Source: Siphonodentalium dalli (lineage: Eukaryota; Mollusca; Scaphopoda; Gadilida; Siphonodentaliidae). Taken from it: a stretch of DNA of 64,000 nucleotides. The position numbers were made by a program, and so were the translations under genes. Shown one piece after another: positions 43,501 to 47,451 of this stretch (the stretch's first letter is position 1; the number at the start of each line of letters is the position of its first letter). The stretch spans positions 190,513,794 through 190,577,793 of the forward strand of contig CP136064.1 in assembly GCA_032622095.1 (NCBI GenBank), read 5' to 3'. The notes under the pieces are model-generated. The model was not told where the DNA came from, made no database searches, and worked only from the letters and a program-made list of their open reading frames with translations.

Positions 43501-45566
43501 ATCATTAGATATCCTTAGATTATGTGGGTTAATAGGCCAGCCACAAAAATGTCAGATCTTCCAAGTTATGAACACACTATCTTAAAGATAAATGTGATCA
43601 AAAACACAATTTATAGTGTCAGGTATTCTAGCGACCAGAAAATGGATTATTTTAAATGAAAACGGCAAGAATCTGACACCCATGGCCAATGATACCTTTC
43701 AACAATTTCCAGAAAAAGAATTGACTAATGTGTGTTAGAGTCGGAGCCGATCAATTTCTACAGATTGGGGTCGGAATATATTAAAATTAGGGTCGGAGCC
43801 GATGTTATACTTATAAAATTAGTGTTTAAAACAAAAACTCACGACTAATTAAATTCATTTTTGTTTCAATATGCACTCGAACAGTAAAAACACGTTATGC
43901 ATAGGACTTTATTGCCATACATATTTATACCCATTCAACAATATGAATTTGAACCTCGGTGCTATGTTTTTCCCCATCGATTTTGACTGATCTCAGCGTA
44001 ATTAAGGCGCATAAATGGCATAGATCTTTGCCAGACATCATATACAGGTTCTTCGGGTTACTACAATCGAATTTCACTAATTATATGCCAGGCCAATAGG
44101 CAATATAGTGCTCATACTTATCATATTCAGATATTTGTTGTAAATTTGCATACAAAAGCCGCCATTTTGGCATTAAAATCTTGTTTGAGTCGGAATCGAA
44201 GTCCTGTTAGATCCGATTTTGAACCTGTTAGATCCGATCCTCGAGGAATCGTTGAGCCCCAGTGATATAGGCTATATCTGATTTTGTGACGTCACCAATT
44301 ATTAAGTAATACGACGCTGGAATTTTGATTTTTGGAAAGCACGAATGTCGCACATAGGATCGGTGGGCCTTAAGCATTATTGTCGTAATCGGCTGTCAAG
44401 AGGCCAACACAAATCAGTCGATGTATAACATTATCCTATTTATATAAACGTCATAAATTTGCATTTCTAACGGGTATACTCCGGCACTCTACTGGATCAA
44501 ATCATAAATAAACTAAAATAACCATGACACAATGCTATATATCTGTATCTCAAAGATTTATTTTCGAACTGGTGCACAGCAGTGGATCAATACTGCATGG
44601 TTCTGTAGAGACTATACCGCTCGAAAGGAAATAAGATAATATTTAATTTGGATTTGATTGTTATCACAAGTCTGCATACTTACATGCATCTGATAATCCA
44701 TATATATCGTATTTTCTTGAATAGAATGAAAACACATACTTATGAACAAAGCAGAAGACACATTCAGTTCCATGCGAATTCGGTCAATGGTGAAAGTTAC
44801 ACTATGACGTTTGTCGACTATCGTAGAAATTGACATGACGACATGTTAGTTCCAGTTCCATGCACTCTCGACAACATATATAACTATTTATAATTATCCC
44901 ACCAAACATAAGTATGCATGTGAATATTATTTGGTGGGAATCTGTAAAGTGATCGTGACAAAAATTGTTTTAAACGCTACATGCAGAACCCCTGGCCTAT
45001 GTGATTGTTTTAGCTTTGGTTCGTTAATTGCGCTTGCGTATGATCATATTATTGTTAGGCCAATGCATTCTCTCATATATGCGAGGCTCCCTATGGCATT
45101 TATTTAATATAAAAGAATGACGGTGTGTATTGTCAATTAATAAGATATAATATTTGTCAAATTAACTATTTTGAACAAGAGTATTCTCCATTTTTATTTG
45201 ATCACCCTACCGCAGTGTTTCACATCACTTTACAACTTCAGCCAGTGTTACTTCCCCCTGATAACAGTCCGCTTCTCCCTAATAACCCCAAATTTTAAAC
45301 CTCTTGGTCGGTCCCTGATTATAAGATCCACTTGGGTCCATGTGACCACAATGGGGACAATTTCTGTGACATGCATGCTCAGTTGACTTATTCTTAATGA
45401 CTGTTTTTCGGTGAGCATTTGGAGGCATTTACATAGTTATTCAGTCAAACAGAAGTATGGGAAGATTCTTAAACAGCACTCTAGTATGGATACATACCAG
45501 AATTTTCCATGACAGTGGGATGATTATATGCTACTGTTACATGTAGACCTTCACTAACACAGACGC
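1247..45566 (-). CDS. Ubiquitin-specific protease (USP, family C19), whole split gene
   Basis: A deubiquitinase that hydrolyses isopeptide bonds after the ubiquitin C-terminus. I assembled it from GT-AG exons: (45566-45498), 41549-41409, 34761-34693, 30780-30509, 26978-26160, 22622-22026, 21328-21235, 19413-19247, 14607-13903, 13282-13241, 11203-11127, 10410-10221, 7487-7258, 6693-6577, 5075-4930, 1506-1247. Every junction keeps phase, giving about 1,299 residues from the ATG at 41523. Catalytic Cys is near residue 79 (GNTCFMN), catalytic His near 1219 (GHYTAY), the Asn/Asp partner near 1236 (YYND). Finger cysteines are near 627/630 and in YCPQC. About 480 residues separate the first and last finger pairs, as in the USP4/11/15/19/31/32/43 group; I cannot name the ortholog. 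The insert contains a RING-like module. No DUSP or UBL domain is visible at the N-terminus; earlier exons could lie beyond the window. All catalytic residues are present, so the gene looks functional. Confidence 0.9.
1507..2010 (-). repeat. Tandem decaying copies of the USP His-box exon start
   Basis: Units of about 102-148 bp, each holding the acceptor, the first 45-70 bases of the last USP exon and about 30 bases of intron. The exon-start motif (actcctgt on the plus strand) recurs at 1503, 1605, 1708 and 1856, with a degraded copy near 1945. The copy at 1608-1537 reads GVHSGHYTAYTKHPLIGELL without a stop and ends at a GT donor. The next two carry stops. Confidence 0.85.
2282..2623. mobile_element. 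piggyBac-type miniature element, TTAA-flanked
   Basis: Both ends read TTAACCCTTTGGNGAGTA with TTAA duplications at 2282-2285 and 2620-2623. Near the right end the 16-bp palindrome ACGACATATATGTCGT occurs twice. No transposase is present. Assignment to piggyBac type rests on the TTAA target and CCC start. Confidence 0.75.
2868..2968 (-). pseudogene. Distal diverged copy of the His-box exon start
   Basis: Minus-strand translation CISGHCADYSKHTFPGELLA aligns with GVHSGHYTAYTKHPLNGEWF at Ser-Gly-His, Ala, Tyr, Lys-His, Gly-Glu. It follows a possible acceptor (ggcttag) and ends before ttggGTTACC. It is separated from the main array by about 850 bp, including a TTAA element. Confidence 0.7.
3616..3756. 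repeat. Fold-back hairpin, about 68-bp arms
   Basis: Left arm (gatctacaactcg-type, ...ggtctggacca) and right arm (tggtccagacc...gttgtagat) are nearly perfect reverse complements with almost no loop. Small miniature element or palindrome within the last USP intron. Confidence 0.85.
3960..4922. mobile_element. pogo/Tc1-like non-autonomous element
   Basis: Ends CAGTAAAACCTCTCCAAAC and its reverse complement, about 19 bp, with TA on the left flank and AA on the right. The inside has no transposase. The element ends seven bases from the donor of USP exon 15. Confidence 0.8.
4930..5075 (-). CDS. USP exon 15
   Basis: A 146-bp exon, phase 2 to 1. It encodes FVFQDLSSIKLDNQVIFPFE, then LDLSDFV and YDLQSVISHFG, the usual USP stretch between LKRF and the His box. 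The donor G|GTGAGTT is followed at intron position +8 by the terminal repeat of a pogo-like element. Confidence 0.92.
5405..5700 (+). repeat. Two units of family D repeat
   Basis: Contains two copies, about 162 bp apart, of a unit with gaacatccataccaaatttc and attgagatc followed by tcaagttat. The same unit forms a tandem array at 23.6-24.6 kb and a single copy near 35.24 kb. Non-coding. Confidence 0.75.
5880..6460 (-). mobile_element. LINE 3' end with reverse-transcriptase C-terminus
   Basis: Minus-strand frame 6452-6162 encodes CSDLNFDKYVNYISTTTQCT, then CGYPLEDASHYFLHCPKY, the cysteine-rich C-terminal tail of CR1/L2-like retrotransposon ORF2. The stop is followed by an AT-rich 3' region. 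A truncated, dead insertion in the USP intron. Confidence 0.8.
6577..6693 (-). CDS. USP exon 14: YCPQC finger
   Basis: A 117-bp exon, phase 2 to 2. It encodes EILDDHNPWYCPQCCCTQRA, the second zinc-ligand pair of the fingers subdomain, then KTLSVWRSPDNVIVQLKR, the highly conserved beta strand ending LKRF in USPs. Confidence 0.93.
7258..7487 (-). CDS. USP exon 13: CSRC...CTGC pair
   Basis: A 230-bp exon, phase 0 to 2. It starts GLRCSRCIYTAHCTGCPVP, the four-Cys element equivalent to CPWYRFCRGC in USP4-type enzymes, and ends PITLTDCFTTFSK, the conserved lead into the second finger pair. Confidence 0.92.
7607..8583. mobile_element. Large fold-back element with a nested miniature element
   Basis: Outer arms (ctatcaatttgaa... 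and its complement near 8575) and inner arms (acaacacctgtttaccctca with its complement near 8300; the agatagtagaca pair) form one palindrome. The right arm is interrupted at 8314-8526 by a mariner-type element. Confidence 0.75.
8314..8526. mobile_element. Mariner-type fold-back miniature element (family C), copy 1
   Basis: A near-perfect 213-bp palindrome starting CAGTAATGCCCTAAATAATC and ending with its complement, flanked by TA on each side. The centre is an aagctctcactgacagctt turn. Because it splits a known palindrome, the TA duplication is unambiguous. Confidence 0.88.
9363..10142. repeat. Inverted-repeat cluster (cctcggtgaatattaacttc family)
   Basis: Units near 9375-9460 and 9808-9890 on plus and 9715-9800 on minus share ggttgataaatcctcatgtc and a tgcaacaagtgttttattat segment. 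The right side ends in gccgggttaatatcgtgatt with a complementary cacgg region. Non-coding composite of miniature elements upstream of USP exon 12's donor. Confidence 0.6.
10221..10410 (-). CDS. USP exon 12
   Basis: A 190-bp exon, phase 2 to 0. It encodes ILAIPIGYRCEKIE, then GHPDILYLPSSAMGQNIYSY and a Leu-rich end. The pattern (hydrophobic strand, then FGHPDILYLP) matches the late insert of large USPs before the second finger region. Acceptor has a long pyrimidine run; donor CAA|GTGAGT. Confidence 0.88.
10623..10972. mobile_element. Miniature inverted-repeat element
   Basis: Terminal repeats AAAGGCACGGTTGGCCTTCG and the complement of CGAAAGCCATCCGTGCCTTT extend about 100 bp inward, including a shared ccataaacagaaaga. 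About 350 bp, no coding. Confidence 0.8.
11127..11203 (-). CDS. USP exon 11: end of RING-like module
   Basis: A 77-bp exon, phase 0 to 2 (attattacag to AG|GTAATG). It begins VC, completing CPVC with the previous exon, and continues SKSVSMQDDFVPLSSADG. A repeat-free exon in a repeat-rich intron. Confidence 0.82.
11369..11611. mobile_element. Family A element (TTAA type)
   Basis: Starts TTAACACTTCCATGACTGGA and ends tcctgtcatgaaagggtca. The interior carries two hairpins with ccaatgcattctcttatata-type arms. It is in the intron before USP exon 11. Confidence 0.75.
11861..12025. repeat. Fold-back element, about 75-bp arms
   Basis: Left arm ggtatttcattacccttcca is matched by tggaagggtaatgaaatacc, and the inner arms (gtgtaaaaactggttcagaa against ttctgaaccaatttttacac) pair as well. 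Non-coding. Confidence 0.85.
12151..12640 (+). repeat. Dispersed repeat with cccccgacttgaagtcgg head
   Basis: Begins with a small palindrome, then repeated gtccgtccatacaaacattt and several gttatggccctttttt blocks. The internal 60-70-bp units are imperfectly repeated. I associate this type with mollusc genomes but could not verify that. No coding. Confidence 0.5.
13040..13138 (-). repeat. hAT-like solo terminus
   Basis: On the minus strand it starts AGGGCTGAACGATTTTGACC and continues with alternating atattgcgatattattg stretches, as in hAT miniature elements. Only one end is recognised; the element is truncated. Confidence 0.45.
13146..13183. repeat. Family A terminal fragment
   Basis: Sequence aatttcaggaagctgcagtc then atggaagggTTAA, a single terminus of the TTAA-type family A element 58 bp from USP micro-exon 10. 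Confidence 0.75.
13241..13282 (-). CDS. USP micro-exon 10 (RING-like linker)
   Basis: A 42-bp exon, phase 0, acceptor aatatttcag and donor CCA|GTAAGT. It encodes MSLKHFGEGEQTCP and supplies the first Cys of the final CPVC zinc pair. It is accepted because both splice sites are good and it joins two halves of a recognisable zinc module in frame. Confidence 0.82.
13903..14607 (-). CDS. USP exon 9: insert and first half of RING-like module
   Basis: A 705-bp exon, phase 0 (tctctaacag to GAG|GTGAGT). It begins DDNVMLRYVNDSCRKVYAFQ, a conserved insert block in large USPs, then about 190 Ser/Asp-rich residues. The last 30 residues form a RING-like half: CVIC, then HTSCGGTLCHTC. The place normally held by the RING His (CGH) is Gly here. 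Confidence 0.88.
15021..15475 (+). repeat. Dispersed repeat family B, copy 1
   Basis: Shares with 55388-55870 (direct) and 21358-21760 (inverted) the segments ttcgagtcaaggaatccacc, aaataacacgttttgggcaa and ttgttgttg...ctgattatatgggga. Residual open frames in the copies do not agree with each other, so I treat it as non-coding or decayed. Confidence 0.75.
15476..15662. mobile_element. Mariner-type miniature element (family C), copy 2
   Basis: Palindrome CAGTAATGCCCTAAATATTC to GGGCATTACTG, flanked by TA at both ends, directly next to repeat B copy 1. Shorter loop than copy 1. Confidence 0.85.
15857..16304. mobile_element. Fold-back element containing two family A hairpins
   Basis: Outer arms atgtgacctgccatatcaaa and its complement near 16290, then tccagtcggaagtcaggatt on both sides, then ccctgtgccaatgcattctc hairpins at 15905-15977 and 16172-16250. 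About 448 bp in total, all in inverted symmetry. Confidence 0.8.
16815..17000 (+). repeat. TTAA-type element fragment (family F plus A)
   Basis: Starts TTAACACTTTACCCAACAAA, continues ggtctgtctcaataacacca, and runs into a family A half-hairpin that stops at 17000. A fuller copy is at 28189. Confidence 0.7.
17759..17963. mobile_element. Family A element, complete, TTAA-flanked
   Basis: TTAA at 17759-17762 and 17960-17963 with inward CCCTTTCAT and ATGAAAGGG. Interior hairpins of the ccaatgcattctcttatata type. A clean 205-bp reference copy for the family. Confidence 0.82.
18077..19238. mobile_element. Non-autonomous DNA element inserted in a USP splice donor
   Basis: Terminal repeats of about 70 bp begin CTAGTCC(C/A)AGTCTTCT and are about 85-90% identical. 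They are flanked by the 7-bp duplication ATACTCA at 18070-18076 and 19239-19245. The 1,162-bp element contains no recognisable transposase. The duplication covers intron positions +2 to +8 of USP exon 8. Confidence 0.85.
19247..19413 (-). CDS. USP exon 8
   Basis: A 167-bp exon, phase 1 to 0, encoding ITFIPTFGGPTNYLLTLL and then a charged helix region ending VFDNHVSRML. This is the start of the insert found in USP4/11/15/19-type enzymes. Its donor GTGAGTAT is partly a target-site duplication of a transposon that starts at intron position +9. Confidence 0.87.
19675..19951. mobile_element. Family A element, degenerate
   Basis: Three ccaatgcattctcttatata-type arms, with right end agctccagtcatggaaggtt. 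The left end is uncertain. Confidence 0.65.
20857..21049. mobile_element. Family A element
   Basis: Begins accctgtaccagtgcactct-like and ends aggaagctccagtcatggaa ggtt. Contains two hairpins. The TTAA at the right end is mutated to TTAG. Confidence 0.7.
21235..21328 (-). CDS. USP exon 7: first finger CxxC
   Basis: A 94-bp exon between gcttacag and T|GTAAGT. It encodes VVCSECAHTSVTYEPFMYLS and VPLPHAMERQL; CSEC is the first zinc-ligand pair of the USP fingers subdomain and the following YEPFMYLSVPLP is highly typical. Phase 0 to 1. Confidence 0.9.
21358..21760 (-). repeat. Dispersed repeat family B, inverted copy
   Basis: Reverse-complement relative of 15021-15475: ggtccccatatcatcagatt, then tcaattaattgcccaaaaat and cccaaaacgtgttatttatc. 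Lies directly beside USP exon 7. Confidence 0.75.
22026..22622 (-). CDS. USP exon 6: acidic insert and SW..Y..NN.. block
   Basis: A 597-bp exon, phase 0. The first part continues the disordered acidic insert, including a stretch of alternating Glu, Ser and Asp. The end encodes ESWNKYIMENNTAIVKTFQG and QFKST, the conserved USP segment just before the zinc finger. Donor ACA|GTAAGC. Confidence 0.9.
23480..24605 (+). repeat. Tandem array of family D, about 175-bp unit, six copies
   Basis: Motif gaacatccataccaaatttc starts near 23660, 23839, 24014, 24188, 24362 and 24537. Spacing is 174-179 bp. The array is followed by (gacg)-rich sequence and a ccccctttttttttttaaagggggtat palindrome. Non-coding. 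Confidence 0.9.
24600..24715 (+). repeat. (ACGG)-type simple repeat and T-run palindrome
   Basis: Repeated gacggacg/ctagacgg words followed by ataccccccttttttttttt and aaagggggtat, which pair with each other. Confidence 0.8.
25803..25820 (+). repeat. Poly-C tract
   Basis: A run of about 18 C residues; prone to sequencing or assembly length error. Confidence 0.9.
26160..26978 (-). CDS. USP exon 5: QHDCQEF region plus long acidic insert
   Basis: An 819-bp exon, phase 0 to 0. It opens with HDCQEFLTMLLDTLHEQLN, directly continuing DYRQ of the previous exon, the second conserved USP block. The remaining 250 or so residues are Ser/Asn/Asp/Glu-rich, low complexity and without hydrophobic segments, so probably disordered. 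Donor is AAG|GTGAGG. Confidence 0.92.
27130..27681. mobile_element. Miniature inverted-repeat element
   Basis: Ends TTAAAAGGGTACTGTACC and the complement of GTACAGTATCCCTTTAA. About 550 bp, AT-rich, no coding. In the intron upstream of USP exon 5. Confidence 0.7.
27797..27936 (+). repeat. Intronic 140-bp direct repeat, copy 1
   Basis: Nearly identical to 29207-29345 (ttttctattttgcagaaaat, attgttgatgaagtataact). Non-coding; the copies are 1.41 kb apart. Confidence 0.85.
28189..28565. mobile_element. TTAA-type element (family F plus two A hairpins)
   Basis: TTAACCCTTTACCCAACAAA start, ggtctgtctcaatagaacca, then two perfect hairpins at about 28338-28411 and 28490-28563, each with ccaatgcattctcttatata and its complement around ggtcgac. 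Confidence 0.75.
28607..29097. mobile_element. Miniature element (family L), copy 1
   Basis: Terminal repeats TTAAAGGCCCACTTAATATT/TTTTCGAA in inverted orientation, about 490 bp. A second copy is at 32444-32934. The interior holds a palindrome aataactatatat...ttattgattcccc. Confidence 0.8.
29207..29345 (+). repeat. Intronic 140-bp direct repeat, copy 2
   Basis: Partner of 27797-27936, with only a handful of differences. Adjacent to the end of a family L element. Confidence 0.85.
29482..29942. mobile_element. piggyBac-type miniature element (family M) with nested A hairpin
   Basis: TTAACCCTTTCAGTGCCAGG at left and its complement at right, with TTAA at both ends. A family A hairpin occupies about 29822-29899. 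A related copy lies at 32060-32447. Confidence 0.82.
30004..30505. mobile_element. Three family C units (one full, two half palindromes)
   Basis: A full fold-back at 30004-30213 (ends ctaatgtcctaaat and atttagggcatta), then two half copies near 30228-30352 and 30381-30505 sharing ctgttcactgagggctttca. The last one runs straight into the donor of USP exon 4. Confidence 0.82.
30509..30780 (-). CDS. USP exon 4: catalytic Cys box
   Basis: Acceptor taatttgcag, donor CAG|GTACTG, 272 bp. It encodes CGLYNLGNTCFMNAGLQSL, the USP Cys box with the nucleophile in NTCF, then the WCGQFSVIHPKEFK stretch typical before the QHD region. The donor is followed at once by a mariner-type miniature element, so the intron consensus after GTA is replaced by repeat sequence. 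Confidence 0.92.
31011..31273. mobile_element. Possible TTAA-type miniature element
   Basis: Left ataaccctttctttacta and right ggatagaaagggttaag form a short inverted repeat; the left TTAA is mutated. The interior is non-coding. Confidence 0.45.
32060..32447. mobile_element. Family M element, second copy, left end worn
   Basis: Shares ttttttttgggttgaatttt, the tagggg(g)catgttataac segment, the A hairpin and the right end cctggcactgaaagggTTAA with 29482-29942. Its right TTAA is shared with the adjoining family L element. Confidence 0.8.
32444..32934. mobile_element. Family L element, copy 2
   Basis: Ends TTAAAGGCCCACTTAATTTT and ...ACGTGGGCCTTTAAA. Directly abuts the family M element, sharing TTAA. 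Confidence 0.82.
33111..33364. repeat. 254-bp nested palindrome
   Basis: Arms caagccttgaaatagtgtgt and complement enclose two inner palindromes, each built from gaggtccccagagggtgaat and its complement, giving four related segments of about 60 bp. Almost no unpaired loop. Confidence 0.9.
33365..35690. other. Mostly unique intron sequence around USP exon 3
   Basis: Apart from exon 3 (34693-34761) and one family D unit near 35.2 kb, I see no coding or repeat signal. AT-rich with short unsupported frames. Confidence 0.5.
34693..34761 (-). CDS. USP exon 3 (linker before the Cys box)
   Basis: A 69-bp exon between tatatttacag and G|GTAGGC, phase 1 to 1. It encodes a short linker (HLNNQFPLSYEKDPVFHG...) and joins in frame to the Cys-box exon, creating an Asp codon at the junction. 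Confidence 0.75.
35690..36205 (+). repeat. Tandem repeat family E, about 150-bp unit, three copies
   Basis: Units share tgaccccatttgaacaaatc, tcccagtcacccaaggac and gaagatgttttaagaatta. Two more units are at 39785-40085. Non-coding. Confidence 0.8.
36209..36767 (+). mobile_element. LINE 3' end with (AAT)n tail
   Basis: Frame 36231-36509 encodes FRALEGTAPEYIKELVC, then LGDRAFSITAPTLWNKLPDV and LLKTHLFK, the universal C-terminus of CR1/L2-like reverse transcriptases. The 3' region ends ggcgctctacaaatg followed by (aat)n, a typical LINE tail. Truncated at the 5' end. Confidence 0.88.
37060..38130. other. Intron region, one A fragment, otherwise unrecognised
   Basis: 37060-37092 is a worn family A hairpin half (catagggagccttgcatata). 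It is followed by gggttacccggcgttgccca, a word I associate with dispersed repeats. The rest shows nothing convincing. Confidence 0.4.
38137..39440 (+). repeat. Imperfect tandem array, about 240-bp unit
   Basis: Repeated words tttggtggaaatcggc, gccccctcccat-like C-rich blocks, atggcgtctttaaatc and ctcgtatcatggagaagaa occur about five times at roughly 240-bp spacing. Non-coding. Confidence 0.7.
39455..39565. repeat. Family A hairpin
   Basis: accttggtcttgtaagcagt, then arms gtgcattccattatatatgc and complement, then ggcacagtatctttaatgct. Confidence 0.75.
39785..40085 (+). repeat. Family E repeat, two units
   Basis: Same unit as 35690-36205 (cccatttgaacaaatctgaa, ttctggagaagatgttt). Confidence 0.78.
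40690..41320 (+). repeat. Tandem repeat family O, 168-bp unit, about four copies
   Basis: gcaggtgcacaggttcccat occurs near 40886, 41054 and 41222 with a weaker start near 40734. Units share aaaatgtaggaataaaagct and cggacaaaattat. It ends in a ccccccc...ggggggtata palindrome at 41345-41380. Confidence 0.88.
41409..41549 (-). CDS. USP exon 2 (acidic N-terminal segment)
   Basis: Acceptor tattgtag and donor G|GTGAGC, 141 bp, phase 1 to 1. It contains tandem ATG codons at 41523 and 41520 that are the safest start (MMDLNDD...). The segment is acidic and probably disordered. A TTAA-type miniature element begins about 12 bp upstream of the acceptor, so the branch-point/pyrimidine region is partly repeat-derived. 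Confidence 0.65.
41563..41696. mobile_element. Family A element, left part, split by an insertion
   Basis: Runs from cctttcatgatgggagctgc to ctggcttacaaggtcaaggt. The matching continuation (attgttaggccaatgcattc) reappears at about 45050, so 3.35 kb was inserted in between. Confidence 0.7.
41863..43005 (+). CDS. Two-exon C2H2 zinc-finger protein inside the element
   Basis: Exon 1 (41863-41873) is ATGACAGAAAG followed by GTGAGT; exon 2 (42564-43005) follows atactttcag. Joined in frame it starts MTERIYPGVTGSLITFEDSL and ends at TGA, about 150 residues. Finger 1 is CGIC...H-x3-H (CGICTYSTKYNSNYTRHLKR then H); finger 2 is CHMC...H-x4-H; finger 3 begins CNQC but lacks its histidines, ending in QQRKDL. 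It probably binds DNA; its role is unknown. The truncated third finger suggests a shortened or captured host gene. Codons are not obviously decayed. Transcribed opposite to the surrounding protease gene. Confidence 0.65.
43193..43262 (+). repeat. 12-bp minisatellite
   Basis: Repeats of tttgccttgatc with variants, about six units, within the zinc-finger element. Confidence 0.8.
45047..45100. repeat. Family A element, right part of the split copy
   Basis: attgttaggccaatgcattc then tctcatatatgcgaggctcc, resuming the element interrupted at 41696. Confidence 0.7.
45498..45566 (-). CDS. Possible first or upstream exon of the USP gene
   Basis: A 69-bp open block with a good acceptor (ttcattccag) and donor (G|GTATGT). 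Phase is 1 at both ends, matching the next exon. It holds an ATG four codons before the donor (MENS...), so translation could start here, or the exon could be internal. No conserved domain is visible, so it rests on splice signals and phase alone. Confidence 0.4.
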
Positions 45567-45699
45567 CTGGAATGAACAATACAGCATTTTATAAATGACA
45601 ATTCTAGTAGATAACAATATAAATATAAAAAAAATATAAAAAAGGCTTATTAATTTCTGAGAATATTATCATAACCAGGTCAGCCAATAAGAACTTTAC

Positions 45700-46560
45700 A
45701 TAATGCTAATTTAGAGGGACCTCCGGGAATTGTGAATGTGAGTTGAGGGACATCTGCGATTCAATTTTCACGATCGCTCTCCTGGAGTATATGCAGGTGC
45801 TAGTTAATGAATAGCATGCTTGGGCAAGTATATGGGGACCTCTGCAAGTTCTTATGTCGTATTCAATCTCCGCAAATGGACCTCCGCGAATAAAATTGAT
45901 GAATAAAACAATTATTATTTATTATTCATTGAAGAATATGTTTTAACAAGCCAATATACACCACTTTCCTTCTTTACAGTTGTTTATTTTGCCAATTTAG
46001 AAGGACCTGCGTGAATGCGAGCTGAAATCCAACCGCAATTTAATTTCACTATCGGGACACCTCAACACAGCATTATCCTGGAGTATATGTAGGTGCTAGT
46101 TAATGAATATTATTTAATTGACTGAATAATGTCAATAATCAATATTCTTCATCTTATTCACAAATTATAACGGGACCTCCGGGATGCGTGGCAGCATGGG
46201 CACGTTTATGGGGATCTTCGCAAATTCTTGTCGACGTATTCAATCTCCTCGATTGGACATCCACAAATGTAATTGATGAACAAATCCATTATTATTCATT
46301 GAAGAATATGTATTAACTAGCAAGTACACACTACTTTCCTTCTTTAAAGTTGTTCGTTTTGCTAATTTAGAGCGATCTCTGCGAATTATGAATGGAAGTT
46401 GAGGGACATCCGTTATTTAATTTGCGCGATCGGGACATCTGCACAGCATTCTCCGGGAGTATATACATGTATATAGGCTCTAGCTAATGAATAATATAAT
46501 TTAATTGACTGAATAACATTTGTTCAGTATGCTTCATCTTATTCACAAATTTAAGGGATC
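45700..46560 (+). repeat. Imperfect tandem repeat, about 290-370-bp unit, three copies
   Basis: taatttagagggacctccgg, gttgagggacatctg and gagtatatgcaggtgctagt recur near 45706, 45993 and 46361. Non-coding. Confidence 0.75.
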
Positions 46561-46958
46561 CTCCTGGCATATACAGGGACATATAGGCCTATAGCAAATG
46601 TATATCATCGTATTGATTTGCGCCAAGTGAGCTATGCAAATATAATTGCTAGAACAAGCAATTTAATGATTTTTGTGTTGCTATTTGTTTAAAATCGACC
46701 TATACACACCCGTTACTTCGGGGACCTACGCAAACGGGGATCTACTACAAATCGTCACACTGATTCAATGCAATTTCTGAATTTGCAAAATCCTACTGAC
46801 AAAGTTATTCAGAAAACACCAAAGAACACAGATTTGTACACACCCTTCGTTTATGATAGTATACTGATAGATGAATTCATTTATAAGAGATAGATGAATT
46901 CATATATAAGATACAAATGTATTCATCTATTAAAAATAAATCTGACTCAGTACAGTTA

Positions 46959-47085
46959 CTGGAAATAAAGTCCCAAAAATAAGGTTTTAATCAAATTTAT
47001 AAATCGGTATATTCATTTATATTAGGATACCGATTTATAAATTTGATTAAAACCTTATTTTTGGGACTTTATGTCCAGTATCTGT
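46959..47085. repeat. Hairpin with about 52-bp perfect arms
   Basis: ataaagtcccaaaaataagg ... aatcggta and the exact complement flank an 18-bp loop (tattcatttatattagga). Confidence 0.92.
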
Positions 47086-47451
47086 GGACTCGGTGACTGA
47101 TCTGCTGATATTTACCTGGTAACGGGCCAGCTCGACTCGTGGGCCCACTCGGTCCAATCAACCTGGGCCAGCTTGTCTCGAGTCAGCTCACCTCAGGCTG
47201 GCTCGGTCCAAGGGATTTCTCTCTCTCTAGGCCAAAGGGTTGTCAGGAGGTAGATTTGATAGTTGGGTTGTGATAATTTATTAGGCAACAACAAAAATTA
47301 CACACAGGTTTGACAAATTCTTGAGTTATGGCCACCGCTCATCTTGGCAAATTCTTCTTGAATATGTGTGTCTGTTTCTAAGTCGACGGCTAAGATGTTC
47401 AACCGGACTATTATATTGTTTTGAATCGAGTGGGGACAATAATGGCTCTAA

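Larger units (their letters stand above)
41732..44264. mobile_element. 2.5-kb inverted-repeat element carrying a zinc-finger gene
   Basis: Terminal repeats of 40 bp with one mismatch: CAC(G/T)GGGGCTCAACGATT, then CCTCGAGGATCGGATCTAAC at 41732-41771, and the complement ending at 44264. Sub-terminal gatcggctccgacccc words repeat inside both ends. Flanks share ATATA. No transposase is recognised; the only coding unit is a C2H2 gene. A CAC start with a 5-bp duplication recalls Transib-type elements, but the family is undetermined. Confidence 0.75.
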
